Notes: generated by a model not told the origin, from the letters alone. A stretch of DNA of 64,000 bases from Saccoglossus kowalevskii (GCF_000003605.2 NW_003157454.1:1-64000); one strand, 5' to 3'; counted from the first letter of the stretch, positions 36,063-48,960 are shown. Translations and numbers: made by a program.

Positions 36063-37088
36063 GGATATCCAGTATTCAGAGCTAGGCATTGGTATAGGGT
36101 ATACTAATAGGTATCCAGTATTCAGAGCTAGGCATTGGTTTAGGTTGCACTAATGGGTATCCAGTATTCTGAGCTAGGCATTGGTATAAGTTGCACTAAT
36201 CGGTACCCAGTATTCAGAACTAGGCATTGGTTTAGGTTGCACTAATGGGTATCCAGTATTCAGAGTTAGGCATTGGTATAGGTTGCACTAATGGGTATCC
36301 AGAATTCAGAGCTAGGCATTGGTATAGGTTGCACTAATGGGTATCCAGTATTCAGAGCCTGCCATTGGTTTAGGTTGCACTAATGGGTATCCAGTATTCA
36401 GAGCCTGCCATTGGTTTAGGTTGCACTAATGGGTATCCAGTATTCAGAGCCTGCCATTGGTATATGTTGCACTAATGGGTATCGAGTATTCAGAGCCTGC
36501 CATTGGTTTAGGTTGCACTAATGCGTATCCAGTATCCAGAGCTAGGCATCGGTATAGGTTGCACTAATGGGTATCCAGTATTCAGAGCTAGGCATTGGTA
36601 TAGGTTGCACTAATGGGTATCCAGTATTCAGAGCGAGGCATTAGTTTAGGGTACACTAATGGGTATCCAGTATTCAGAGCTAGGCATTGATATAGATTGC
36701 ACTAAAGAGTATCCAGTATTCAGAGCTAGGCATTGGTATAGGGTACATTAATGGGTATCCAGTATTCAGAGCTAGGCATTGGTATAGGGTACATTAATGG
36801 GTATCCAGTATTCAGAGCTAGGCATTGGTATAGGTTGCACTAATGGGTATCCAGTATTCAGAGCGAGGGATTGGTATAGGTTGCACTAATGGGTATCCAG
36901 TATTCAGAGCTAGTTATTGGTATAGGTTCTACTAATGGGTATCCAGTATTCAGAGCTAGGCATTGGTATAGGTTGCACTAATTGGTATCCACTATTCAGA
37001 GCTTGGCATTGGTTTAGGTTGCACTAATGGGTATCCAGTATTCAGAGCTAGGCATTGGTATAGGTTGCACTAATGGGTATCCAGTATT
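36063..37088 (+). repeat. 23-monomer higher-order repeat, copy 4 of 4 (one monomer short)
   Basis: The start and end markers (36063 and GAGGGCTA at 37089) are 1026 bp apart, exactly 46 bp less than the other three copies. The missing unit is around 36528, where GCGTATCC runs straight into CCAGTATCCAGAGC with CATCGG and the GGTATTGG unit is absent. It shares TATCGAG and ACTAAAGAG with copy 2. The dimer tract that follows (37.19-37.6 kb) also matches the one after copy 2. Confidence 0.9.
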
Positions 37089-37179
37089 GAGGGCTAGGCA
37101 TTGGTATAGGTTGCACTAATGGGTATCCAGTATTCAGAGCTAGGCATTGGTATAGGTTGCACTAATGGGTATCCAGTAT

Positions 37180-37600
37180 TCAGAGCATTGCATTGGTATA
37201 GGGTGCACTAATGGGTATCCATTATTCAGAGTTAGGCATTGGTATAGGTTGCACTAATGGGTATCCATTATTCAGAGCTAGGCATTGGTTTAGGGTACAC
37301 TAATGGGTATCCAGTATTAAGTGCAATGCATTGGTATAGGTTGCACTAATGGGTATCCATTATTCAGTGCTAGGCATTGGTTTAGGGTACACTAATGGGT
37401 ATCCAGTAGTCAGAGCAATGCATTGGTATAGGTTGCACTAATGGGTATCCAGTATTCAGAACTAGGCATTGGTTTAGGGTACACTAATGGGTATCCAGTA
37501 TTCAGAGCAATGCATTGGTATAGGTTGCACTAATGGGTATCCAGTATACAGAGCTAGGAATTGGTTTAGGTTGCACTAATGGGTATCCAGTATTCAGAGC
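37180..37600 (+). repeat. 92-bp dimer tract
   Basis: The order GAGCATTGC, CCATTATTC, TTAAGTGCAATGC, GTGCTAGG, CCAGTAGTC, GAACTAGG and GTATACAG (37544) matches 20.53-20.92 kb. AATG units end in TATAGGTTGCAC and their partners in TTTAGGGTACAC. Confidence 0.85.
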
Positions 37601-38547
37601 GATGCATTGGTATAGGTTGCACTAATGGGTATCCAGTATTCAGAGCTAGGCATTGGTATAGATTGCACTAATGGGTATCCAGTATTCAGAGCTAGGCTTT
37701 GGTATTGGTTGCACTAATGGGTATCCAGTATTCAGAGCTAGGCATTGGTTTAGGTTGCACTAATGGGTATCCAATATTCAGATCTAGGCATTGGTATAGG
37801 TTGCACTAATGGGTATCCAATATTCAGAGCTAGGCATTGGTTTAGGTTGCACTAATGGGTATCCAGTATTCAGAGTAAAGCATTGGTTTAGGTTGCACTA
37901 ATGGGTATCCAATATTCAGAGCTAGGCATTGGTTTAGGTTGCACTAATGGGTATCCAGTATTCAGAGCTAGGCATTGATATAGATTGCACTAATGGGTAT
38001 CCAGTATTCAGAACTAGGAATTGGTATAGGGTACACTAATGGGTATCCAGTATTCAGAGCTAGGCATTGGTTTAGCTTGCACTAATGGGTATCCATTATT
38101 CAAAGCTAGATATTGGTATAGGTTGCACTAATGGGTATCCAGTATTCAGAGCTAGGCATTAGTTTAGGTTGCACTAATGGGTATCCAGTATTCAGAGTTA
38201 GGCATTGGTATAGGTTGCACTAATGGGTATCCAGTATTCAGAGCTAGGCATTGGTATAGGTTGCACTAATTGGTATCCTCTATTCAGAGCTAGGCATTGG
38301 TTTAGGTTGCACTAATGGGTATCCAGTATTCAGAGCTATTCATTGGTATAGGTTGCACTAATGGGTATCCACTATTCAGAGCTAGGCATTGGTTTAGGTT
38401 GCACTAATGGGTATCCAGTATTCAGAGCTAGGCATTGGTATAGGTTGCACTAACGGGTATCCAGTATTCAGAGCTAGGCATTGGTATAGGGTACACTAAT
38501 GGGTATCCAGTATTCAGAGCTAGGCATTGGTATAGGTTGCACTAATG

Positions 38548-39127
38548 GGTACCCGGTATTCAGAGCTAGGCATTGGTATAGGTTGCACTAATTGGTATCC
38601 ACTATTCAGAGCTAAGCATTGGTTTAGGTTGCACTAATGGGAATCCAGTATTCAGAGCTAGGCATTGGTATAGGTTGCACTAATGGGTATCCAGTATTCA
38701 GAGCTAGGCATTGGTTCAGGTTGCACTAATGGGTATCCAATATTCAGAGCTAGGCATTGGTTTAGGTTGCACTAATGGGTATCCAGTATTCAGAGCTAGG
38801 CATTGGTATAAGTTGCACTAATGGGTATCCAGTATTCAGAGCTAGGAATTGGTATAGGGTACACTAATGGTATCCAGTATTCAGAGCTAGGCATTGGTTT
38901 AGCTTGCACTAATGGGTATCCAGTATTCTGAGCTAGGCATTGGTATAAGTTGCACTAATGGGTACCCAGTATTCAGAGCTAGGCATTGGTTTAGATTGCA
39001 CTAATCGGTATCCAGTATTCAGAGTTAGGCATTGGTATAGGTTGCACTAATGGGTATCCAGAATTCAGAGCTAGGCATTGGTATAGGTTGCACTAATGGG
39101 TATCCAGTATTCAGAGCTAGGCATTGG
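38548..39127 (+). repeat. Block shared with 11.56-12.14 kb
   Basis: GGTACCCGG at 38548 and the EcoRI-bearing unit at 39061 keep the same spacing as in the upstream copy. The one-base-short CTAATGGTATCC near 38865 is shared too. Downstream the two copies differ: here a GAGCGAAGC, GTACATTAAT, GGGATTGG, TAGTCATTGG and GTTCTACTAA series follows, to about 39.46 kb. Confidence 0.86.
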
Positions 39128-39596
39128 TTTAGGTTGCGCTAATGGGTATCCAGTATTCAGAGCTAGGCATTAGTTTAGGGTACACTAATGGGTATCCAGT
39201 ATTCAGAGCGAAGCATTGGTATAGATTGCACTAATGAGTATCCAGTATTCAGAGCTAGGCATTGGTATAGGGTACATTAATGGGTATCCAGTATTCAGAG
39301 CTAGGCATTGGTATAGGTTACACTAATGGGTATCCAGTATTCAGAGCTAGGCATTGGTATAGGTTGCACTAATGGGTATCCAGTATTCAGAGCGAGGGAT
39401 TGGTATAGGTTGCACTAATGGGTATCCAGTATTCAGAGCTAGTCATTGGTATAGGTTCTACTAATGGGTATCCAGTATTCAGAGCTAGGCATTGGTATAG
39501 GTTGCACTAATGGGTATCCAGTATTCAGAGCTAGGCATTGGTATACGTTAAACTAATGGGTATCCAGTATTCAGAGCTAGGCATTAGTTTAGGTTA

Positions 39597-39860
39597 CACT
39601 AATTGGTATCCACTATTCAGAGCTAAGCATTGGTTTAGGTTGCACTAATGGGAATACAGTATTCTGAGCTAGGCATTGGTATAGGTTGCACTAATGGGTA
39701 TCCAGTATTCAGGTCTAGGCATTGGTTTAGGTTGCACTAATGGGTATCCAATATTCAGAGCTAGGCATTGGTACAGGTTGCACTAATGGGTATCCAATAT
39801 TCAGAGCTAGGCATTAGTTTAGGTTGCACTAATGGGTATCCAGTATTCAGAGCTAGGCAT
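39597..39860 (+). repeat. Short block shared with 56.74-57.0 kb
   Basis: The unit GGGAATACAGTATTCTGAGC (GGAATACAG at 39651 and 56790) is followed in both places by CAGGTCTAGG, CCAATATTC, GGTACAGG and CATTAG units. GGAATACAG combines two changes (TATCC to AATAC, and TTCAG to TTCTG) seen together only here, so the two sites share a recent source 17.1 kb apart. Confidence 0.82.
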
Positions 39861-40097
39861 TGGTTTAGGTTGCACTAATGGGTATCCAGTATTCAGAGTA
39901 AAGCATTGGTTTAGGTTGCACTAATGGGTATCCAATATTCAGAGCTAGGCATTGGTTTAGGTTGCACTAATGGGTATCCAGTATTCAGAGCTAGGCATTG
40001 GTATAGGTTGCACTAATGGGTATCCAGTGTTCAGAGCTAGGAATTGGTATACGGTACACTAATGGGTATCCAGTATTCAGAGCTAGGCATTGGTTTA

Positions 40098-41109
40098 GCT
40101 TGCACTAATGGGTATCCATTATTCAAAGCTAGATATTGGTATAGGTTGCACTAATGGGTATCCAGTATTCAGAGCTAGGCATTAGTTTAGGTTGCACTAA
40201 TGGGTATCCAGTATTCAGAGTTAGGCATTGGTATAGGTTGCACTAATGGGTATCCAGTATTCAGAGCGAAGCATTGGTATAGGTTGCACTAATGAGTATC
40301 CAGTATTCAGAGCTAGGCATTGGTATAGGTTCTACTATTGGGTATCCAGTATTCAGAGCTAGGCATTGGTATAGGTTCTACTATTGGGTATCCAGTATTC
40401 AGAGCTAGGCATTGGTATAGGTTGCACTAATGAGTATCCAGTATTCAGAGCGAAGCATTGGTATAGGTTCTACTATTGGGTATCCAGTATTCAGAGCTAG
40501 GCATTGGTATAGGTTCTACTATTGGGTATCCAGTATTCAGAGCTAGGCATTGGTATAGGTTGCACTAATGGGTCTCCAGTATTCAGAGCTAGGCATTGGT
40601 ATATGGTAAACTAATGGGTATCCAGTATTCAAAGCTAGGCATTGGTATAGGTTGCACTAATGGGTATCCAGTATTCAGGGCTAGGCATTGGTATAGGTTG
40701 CACTAATGGGTATCCAGTATTCAGAGCTAGGCATTGGTATAGGGAAAACTAATGGGTATCCAGTATTCAGAGCTAGGCATTGGTATTGGGTGCACTAATG
40801 GGTATCCAGTATTCAGAGCAAGGCATTGGTATAGGGTACACTAATGGATATCCAGTATTGAGAGCAATGCATTGGCATAGGTTGCACTAATGGGTATCCA
40901 GTATTCAGAGCTAGGCATTGGTTTAGGTTGCACTAATGGGTATCCAGTATTCAGAGCTAGGCATTGGTTTAGGTTGCACTAATGGGTATCCAGTATTCAG
41001 AGCTAGGCATTGGTATAAGTTGCACTAATGGGTATCCAGTATTCAGAGCTAGGAATTGGTATAGGGTACACTAATGGGTATCCAGTATTCAGAGCTAGGC
41101 ATTGGTTTA
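40098..41109 (+). repeat. 22-monomer higher-order repeat, copy 1
   Basis: From GCTTGCAC at 40098 to the next at 41110 is 1012 bp (22 x 46). The copy has CCATTATTCAAAGC, TAGATATTGG, CATTAG, GAGCGAAGC, four GTTCTACTATTGGG units (about 40330, 40376, 40468, 40514), GGTCTCC, GGTATATGGTAAAC, GGGAAAAC, GGTATTGGGTGCAC and GGCATAGG. The four GTTCTACTATT units are an internal two-unit duplication. Confidence 0.87.
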
Positions 41110-41950
41110 GCTTGCACTAATGGGTATCCATTATTCAAAGCTAGATATTGGTATAGGTTGCACTAATGGGTATCCAGTATTCAGAGCTAGGCATTAGTTC
41201 AGGTTGCACTAATGGGTATCCAGTATCAGAGTTAGGCATTGGTATAGGTTGCACTAATGGGTATCGAGTATTCAGAGCGAAGCATTGGTATAGGTTGCAC
41301 TAATGAGTATCCAGTATTCAGAGCTAGGCATTGGTATAGGTTGTACTATTGGGTATCCAGTATTCAGAGCTAGGCATTGGTATAGGTTCTACTATTGGGT
41401 ATCCAGTATTCAGAGCTAGGCATTGGTTTAGGTTGCACTAATGGCTATCCAGTATTCAGAGCGAAGCATTGGTATAGGTTGCACTAATAAGTATCCAGTA
41501 TTCAGAGCTAGGCATTGGTATAGGTTCTACAATTGGGTATCCAGTTTTCAGAGCTAGGCATTGGTATAGGTTGCACTAATGGGTCTCCAGTATTCAGAGC
41601 TAGGCATTGGTATATGCTAAACTAATGGGTATCCAGTATTCAAAGCTAGGCATTGGTATAGGTTGCACTAATGGGTATCCAGTATTCAGGGCTAGGCATT
41701 GGTATAGGTTGCACTAATGGGTATAAAGTATTCAGAGCTAGGCATTGGTATAGGGAAAACTAATGGGTATCCAGTATTCAGAGCTAGGCATTGGTATTGG
41801 GTGCACTAATGGGTATCCAGTATTCAGAGCAAGGCATTGGTATAGGGTACACTAATCGATATCCAGTATTGAGAGCAATGCATTGGCATAGGTTGCACTA
41901 ATGGGTATCCAGTATTCAGAGCTAGGCATTGGTTTAGGTTGCACTAATGG
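41110..41950 (+). repeat. 22-monomer higher-order repeat, copy 2
   Basis: It follows copy 1 in order, one base short because of a TATCAG unit at about 41225 (the GGTATTGGG markers at 40782 and 41793 are 1011 bp apart). The GTTCTAC run is altered: one GTTGTACTATT, one GTTCTACTATT and one GTTCTACAATT. The GGTATTGGGTGCAC unit also occurs near 50.15, 54.20 and 63.79 kb within the same GGGAAAAC context. Confidence 0.85.
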
Positions 41951-42049
41951 GTATCCAGTATTCAGAGCTAGGCATTGGTATAGGGTACACTAATGGGTAT
42001 CCAGTATTCAGAGCTAAGCATTGGTATAGGGTACACTAATGGGTATCCA

Positions 42050-42890
42050 GTATTCAGAGCTAGGCATTAGTTTAGAGTACACTAATGGGTATCCAGTATT
42101 CAGAGCGAAGCATTGGTTTAGGTTGCACTAATGGGTATCCAGTATTCAGAGCTAGGCATTGGTATAGGTTGCACTAATGGGTATCCACTATTCAGAGCTA
42201 GGCATTGGTTTAGGTTGCACTAATGGGTATCCAGTATTCAGAGCTAGGCATTGGTATAAGTTGCACTAATGGGTACCCAGTATTCAGAGCTAGGCATTGG
42301 TTTAGGTTGCACTAATGGGTATCCAGTATTCAGTGCTAGGCATTGATATAGGTTGCACTAATGGGTATCCAGTATTCAGAGCTAGGCATTAGTTTAGAGT
42401 ACACTAATGGGTATCCAGTATTCAGAGCGAAGCATTGGTATAGATTGCACTAATGAATATCCAGTATTCAGAGCTAGGCATTGGTATAGGGTACATTAAT
42501 TACATTAATGGGTATCCAGTATTCAGAGCTAGGCATTGGTATAGGGTACACTAATGGGTATCCAGTATTCAGAGCTAGGCATTGGTATAGGTTGCACTAA
42601 TGGGTATCCAGTATTCAGAGCGAGGGATTGGTATAGGTTGCACTAATGGGTATCCAGTATTCAGAGCTCGTCATTGGTATAGGTTCTACTAATGGGTATC
42701 CAGTATTCAGAGCTAGGCATTGGTTTAGGGTACACTAATGGGTATCCAGTATTCAGAGCAATGCATTGGTATAGGTTGCACTAATGGGTATCCAGTATTC
42801 AGAGCTAGGCATTGGTTTAGGGTACACTAATGGGTATCCAGTATTCAGAGCAATGCGTTGGTATAGGTTGCAGTTATGGGTATCCAGTAT
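42050..42890 (+). repeat. Block with 9-bp duplication, copy at 42.5 kb
   Basis: In order: TTTAGAGTACAC, GAGCGAAGC, CTAATGAATATCC, the doubled TACATTAAT (42491), GGGATTGG, GAGCTCGTCATTGG (a SacI site), GTTCTACTAA, a short AATG dimer run, and TTGCAGTTATGGG. The GAGCTCGTC unit occurs in all three blocks of this family. Confidence 0.87.
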
Positions 42891-44221
42891 TCAGAGCTAG
42901 GAATTGGTATAGGTTGCACTAATGGGTATCCATTATTCATAGTTAGGCATTGGTATAGGTTGCACTAATGGGTATCCATTATTCAGAGCTAGGCATTGGT
43001 TTAGGGTACACTAATGGGTATCCAGTATTAAGAGCAATGCATTGGTATAGGTTGCACTAATGGGTATCCAGTATTCAGAACTAGGCATTGGTTTAGGGTA
43101 CACTAATGGGTATCCAGTATTCAGAGCAATGCATTGGTATAGGTTGCACTAATGGGTATCCAGTATTCAGAGCTACGCATTGGTTTAGGTTGCACTAATG
43201 GGTATCCAGTATTCAGAGCAATGCATTGGTATCGGCTGCACTAATGGGTATCCAGTATTCAGAGCTAGGCAATGGTATAGGGTGCACTAATGGGTATCCA
43301 GTATTCAGAGCTACGCATTGGTAAAGGTTGCACTAATGGGTATCCAATATTCAGAGCTAGGCATTGTTATAGTTTACACAAATGGGTATCCAGTATTCAG
43401 AGCTAGGCATTGGTATAGGGTACACTAATGGGTATCCAGAATTCAGAGCTAGGCATTGGTATAGGTTGCACTTATGGGTATCCAGTATTCAGAGCTAGGC
43501 ATTGGTTTAGGTTGCACTAATGGTATCCAGTATTCAGAGCGAGGCATTGGTATAGGTTGCACTAATGGGTATCCAGTATTCAGAGCAAGGCATTGGTATA
43601 GGGTACACTGATGGGTATAAAGTATTCAGAGCTAGGCATTGGTATAGGGTACACTAATGGGTATCCAGTATTCAGAGTTAGGCATTGGTATAGGGTACAC
43701 TAATGGGTATCCAGTATTCAGAGCTAGGCATTGGTATAGATTGCACTAATGGGTATCCAGTTTTCAGAGCTAGGCATTGGTATAGGTTGCACTAATTGGT
43801 ATCCAGTATTCAGAGCTAGGCATTGGTATAGGGTACACTAATGGGTATCCAGTATTCAGAGCTAGGCATTGGTATAGGTTGCACTAATGGGTATCAAGTA
43901 TTCAGAGCTAGGCATTGGTTTAGGTTGCACTAATGGGTATCCAGTATTCAGAGCGAGGCATTGGTATAGGTTGCACTAATGGGTATCCAGTATTCAGAGC
44001 TAGGCATTGATATAGGGTACACTAATGGGTATCCAGTATTCAGAGCTAGGCATTGGTATAGGGTACACTAACGGGTATCCAGTATTCAGAGCTAGGCATT
44101 GGTATAGGGTACACTAATGGGTATCCAGTATTCAGAGTTAGGCATTGGTATAGGTTGCACTAATGGGTATCCAGTATTCAGAGCTAGGCATTGGTATAGG
44201 GTACACTAATGGGTATCCAGT

Positions 44222-44720
44222 ATTCAGAGCTAGGCATTAGTTTAGGGTACACTAATGGGTATCCAGTATTCAGAGCGAAGCATTGGTATAGATTGCACTA
44301 ATGAATATCCTGTATTCAGAGCTAGGCATTGGTATAGGGTACATTAATTACATTAATGGGTATCCAGTATTCAGAGCTAGGCATTGGTATAGGGTACACT
44401 AATGGGTATCCAGTATTCAGAGCTAGGCATTGGTATAGGTTGCACTAATGGCTATCCAGTATTCAGAGCGAGGGATTGGTATAGGTTGCACTAATGGGTA
44501 TCCAGTATTCAGAGCTCGTCATTGGTATAGGTTTCTACTAATGGGTATCCAGTATTCAGAGCTAGGCATTGGTTTAGGGTACACTAATGGGTATCCAGTA
44601 TTCAGAGCAATGCGTTGGTATAGGTTGCACTAATGGGTATCCAGTATTCAGAGCTAGGCATTGGTTTAGGGTACACTAATGGGTATCCAGTATTCAGAGC
44701 AATGCATTGGTATAGGTTGC
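44222..44720 (+). repeat. Block with 9-bp duplication, copy at 44.3 kb
   Basis: This has the same order as the 42.5 kb copy: CTAATGAATATCC, doubled TACATTAAT (44339), GGGATTGG, GAGCTCGTC and GTTTCTACTAA with one extra T near 44531. The distance from the first copy is 1848 bp, that is 40 monomers plus the 9-bp duplication minus one base. A plus-strand open frame of about 60 codons here results from that extra base. Confidence 0.87.
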
Positions 44721-46149
44721 ACTTATGGGTATCCAGTATTCAGAGCTAGGCATTGGTATAGGTTGCACTAATGGGTATCCATTATTCAGAGCAATGCATT
44801 GGTATAGATTGCACTAATGGGTATCCAGTATTCAGAGCAATGCATTGGTATAGGTTGCACTAATGGGTATCCAGTATTCAGAGCTAGGCATTGGTATAGG
44901 TTGCAATATTGAGTATCCAGTATTCAGAGCTAGGCATTGGTATAGGTTGCACTAATGGGTATCCAGTATTCAGAGCAAGGCATTGGTATAGGGTACACTA
45001 ATGGGTATCCAGTATTGAGAGCAATGCATTGGCATAGGTTGCACTAATGGGTATCCAGTATTCAGAGCTAGGCATTGGCTTAGGTTGCACTAATGGGTAT
45101 CCAGTATTCAGAGATAGGCATTGTTATAGGGTACACTAATGGGTATCCAGTATTCAGAGCTAAACATTGGTATAGGGTACACTAATGGGTATCCAGTATT
45201 CAGAGCTAAACATTGGTATAGGGTACACTAATGGGTATCCAGTATTCAGAGCTAGGCATTGGTATAGGGTACACTAATGGGTATCCAGTATTCAGAGCTA
45301 GGCATTGGTATAGGTTGCACTAATGGGTATCCAGTATTCAGAGCTAGGCATTGGTATAAGGTACACTAATGGGTATCCAGTATTAAGAGCTAGGCATTGG
45401 TATAGGTTGCACTAATGGGTATCCAGTATTCAGAGCTAGGCATTGGTATAGGTTGCACTAATTGGTATCCACTATTCAGAGCTAAGCATTGGTTTAGGTT
45501 GCACTAATGGGAATCCAGTATTCAGAGCTAGGCATTGGTATAGGGTACACTGATGGGTATCCAGTATTCAGAGCTAGGCATTGGTATAGGTTGCACTGAT
45601 GGGTATCCAGTATTCAGAGCATTGCATTGGTATGGGGTGCACTAATGGGTATCCATTATTCAGAGTTAGGCATTGGTATAGGTTGCACTAATTGGTATCC
45701 ATTATTCAGAGCTAGGCATTGGTTTAGGGTACACTAATGGGTATCCAGTATTAAGAGCAATGCATTGGTATAGGTTGCACTAATGGGTATCCATTATTCA
45801 GTGCTAGGCATTGGTTTAGGGTACACTAATGGGTATCCAGTATTCAGAGCAATTCATTGGTATAGGTTGCACTAATGGGTATCCAGTATTCAGAACTAGG
45901 CATTGGTTTAGGGTACACTAATGGGTATCCAGTATTCAGAGCAATGCATTGGTATAGGTTGCACTAATGGGTATCCAGTATTCAGAGCTAGGCATTGGTT
46001 TAGGTTGCACTAATGGGTATCCAGTATTCAGAGCAATGCATTGGCATATGCTGCACTAATGGGTATCCAGTATTCAGAGCTAGGCAATGGTATAGGTTGC
46101 ACTAATGGGTATCCAGTATTCAGAGCTAGGCATTGGTATAGGGTACACT

Positions 46150-46730
46150 AATGGGTATCCAGTATTCAGAGCTAGGCATTAGTTTAGGGTACACTAATGG
46201 GTATCCAGTATTCAGAGCGAAGCATTGGTATAGATTGCACTAATGAATATCCAGTATTCAGAGCTAGGCATTGGTATAGGGTACATTAATTACATTAATG
46301 GGTATCCAGTATTCAGAGCTAGGCATTGGTATAGGGTACACTAATGGGTATCCAGTATTCAGAGCTAGGCATTGGTATAGGTTGCACTAATGGGTATCCA
46401 GTATTCAGAGCGAGGGATTGGTATAGGTTGCACTAATGGGTATCCAGTATTCAGAGCTCGTCATTGGTATAGGTTCTACTAATGGGTATCCAGTATTCAG
46501 AGCTAGGCATTGGTTTAGGGTACACTAATGGGTATCCAGTATTCAGAGCAATGCATTGGTATAGGTTGCACTAATGGGTATCCAGTATTCAGAGCTAGGC
46601 ATTGGTTTAGGGTACACTAATGGGTATCCAGTATTCAGAGCAATGCGTTGGTATAGGTTGCAGTTATGGGTATCCAGTATTCAGAGCTAGGAATTGGTAT
46701 AGGTTGCACTAATGGGTATCCATTATTCAG
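46150..46730 (+). repeat. Block with 9-bp duplication, copy at 46.3 kb
   Basis: The doubled TACATTAAT is at 46281, 1942 bp after the previous one (42 monomers, the 9-bp duplication and the extra T). It continues with GGGATTGG, GAGCTCGTC, GTTCTACTAA, the AATG dimer run and TTGCAGTTATGGG, the last shared with the 42.5 kb copy but not with the 44.3 kb copy. Confidence 0.87.
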
Positions 46731-47379
46731 AGCAATGCATTGGTATAGATTGCACTAATGGGTATCCAGTATTCAGAGCAATGCATTGGTATAGGTTGCA
46801 CTAATGGGTATCCAGTATTCAGAGCTAGGCATTGGTATAGGTTGCACTATTGAGTATCCAGTATTCAGAGCTAGGCATTGGTATATGTTGCACTAATGGG
46901 TATCCAGTATTCAGAGCTAGGCATTGGTATAGGGTACACTAATAGGTATCCAGTATTCAGAGCAATGCATTGGTATAGGTTGCACTTATGGGTATCCAGT
47001 ATTCAGAGCTAGGCATTGGTATAGGGAACAACTAATGGGTATCCAGTATTCAGAGCTAGGCATTGGTTTTGGTTGCACTAATGGGTATCCAGTATTCAGA
47101 GCTAGGCATTGGTATAGGTTGCACTAATGGGTATCCAGTATTCAGAGCTAGGCATTGGTATAGGTTGCACTAATGGGTATCCAGTATTCAGAGCTAGGCA
47201 TTGGTATAGGGTAAACTAATGGGTATCCAGTATTCAGAGCTAGGCATTGGCTTAGGTTGCACTAATGGGTATCCAGTATTCAGAGCAAGGCATTGGTATA
47301 GGTTGCACTAATGGGTATCCAGTATTCAGAACAATGCATTGGTATATGTTGCACTAATGGGTATCCAGTATTCAGAGCT

Positions 47380-47660
47380 AGGCATTGGTATAGGTTGCAC
47401 TAATGGGTATCCAGTATTCAGAGCAATGCATTGGTATAGGGTGCACTGATGGTATCCATTATTCAGAGTTAGGCATTGGTATAGGTTGCACTAATGGGTA
47501 TCTATTATTCAGAGCTAGGCATTGGTTTAGGGTACACTAATGGGTATCCAGTATTAAGAGCAATGAATTGGTATAGGTTGCACTAATGGGTATCCATTAT
47601 TCAGAGCTAGGCATTGGTTTAGAGTACACTAATGGGTATCCAGTATTCAGAGCAATGCGT
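47380..47660 (+). repeat. Dimer tract with GTGCACTGATGG unit, copy 1
   Basis: GTGCACTGATGGTATCC (47441), a one-base-short unit, is followed by CCATTATTC, GAGTTAGG, TATCTATTATTC, TTTAGGGTACAC and TTAAGAGCAATG units. The same series starts at 48590, 1149 bp on (25 monomers minus the one-base loss), and again at 59119. Confidence 0.84.
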
Positions 47661-48529
47661 TGGTATAGGTTGCACTAATGGGTATCCAGTATTCAGAGCT
47701 AGGCATTGGTTTAGCTTGCACTAATGGGTATCCATTATTCAAAGCTAGATATTGGTATAGGTTGCACTAATGGGTACCCAGTATTCAGAGCTAGGCATTG
47801 GCTTAGGTTGCACTAATGGGTATCCAGTATTCAGAGTTAGGCATTGGTATAGGTTGCACTAATGGGTATCCAGTATTCAGAGTTAGGCATTGGTATAGGT
47901 TGCACTAATGGGTATCCAGTATTCAGAGCTAGGCATTGGTATAGGTTGCACTAATTGGTATCCTCTATTCAGAGCTAGGCATTGGTTTAGGTTGCACTAA
48001 TGGGTATCCAGTATTCAGAGCTAGGCATTGGTATAGGTTGCACTAATGGGTATCCACTATTCAGAGCTAGGCATTGGTTTAGGTTGCACTAATGGGTATC
48101 CAGTATTCAGAGCTAGGCATTGGTATAGGTTGCACTAACGGGTATCCAGTATTCAGAGCTAGGCATTGGTATAGGGTATACTAATGAGTATCCAGTATTC
48201 AGAGCTAGGCATTGGTTTAGGTTACACTAATGGGTATCCAGTATTCAAAGCTAGGCATTGGTATAGGTTGCACTAATGGGTATCCAGTATTCAGAGCTAG
48301 GCATTGGTATAGGTTGCAATAATGGGTATCCAGTATTCAGAGCTAGGCATTGGTATAGGGTAAACTAATGGGTATCCAGTATTCAGAGCTAGGCATTGGC
48401 TTAGGTTGCACTAATGGGTATCCAGTATTCAGAGCAAGGCATTGGTATAGGTTGCACTAATGGGTATCCAGTATTCAGAGCAAGGCATTGGTATAGGTTG
48501 CACTAATGGGTATCCAGTATTCAGAGCTA

Positions 48530-48960
48530 GGCATTGGTATAGGTTGCACTAATGGGTATCCAGTATTCAGAGCAATGCATTGGTATAGGGTGCACTGATG
48601 GTATCCATTATTCAGAGTTAGGCATTGGTATAGGTTGCACTAATGGGTATCTATTATTCAGAGCTAGGCATTGGTTTAGGGTACACTAATGGGTATCCAG
48701 TATTAAGAGCAATGCATTGGTATAGGTTGCACTAATGGGTATCCAGTATTCAGAGCTAGGCATTGGTTTAGGGTACACTAATGGGTATCCAGTATTCAGA
48801 GCAATGCATTGGTATAGGTTGCACTTATGGGTATCCAGTATTCAGAGCTAGGCATTGGTATAGGTTGCACTAATGGGTATCCATTATTCAGAGCAATGCA
48901 TTGGTATTGATTGTACTAATGGCTTTCCAGTATTCAGAGCAATGCATTGGTATAGGTTGC
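48530..48960 (+). repeat. Dimer tract with GTGCACTGATGG unit, copy 2
   Basis: It repeats the 47.4 kb series with the shared short unit and TATCTATTATTC, then continues through more AATG/TTTAGGG dimers to a TTGATTGTAC unit near 48908. Confidence 0.82.

Noticed and set aside
44448-44633. Plus-strand open frame of 61 codons
   Set aside because: It depends on the one extra T near 44531. The sister blocks at 42.5 and 46.3 kb lack it and lose the frame.
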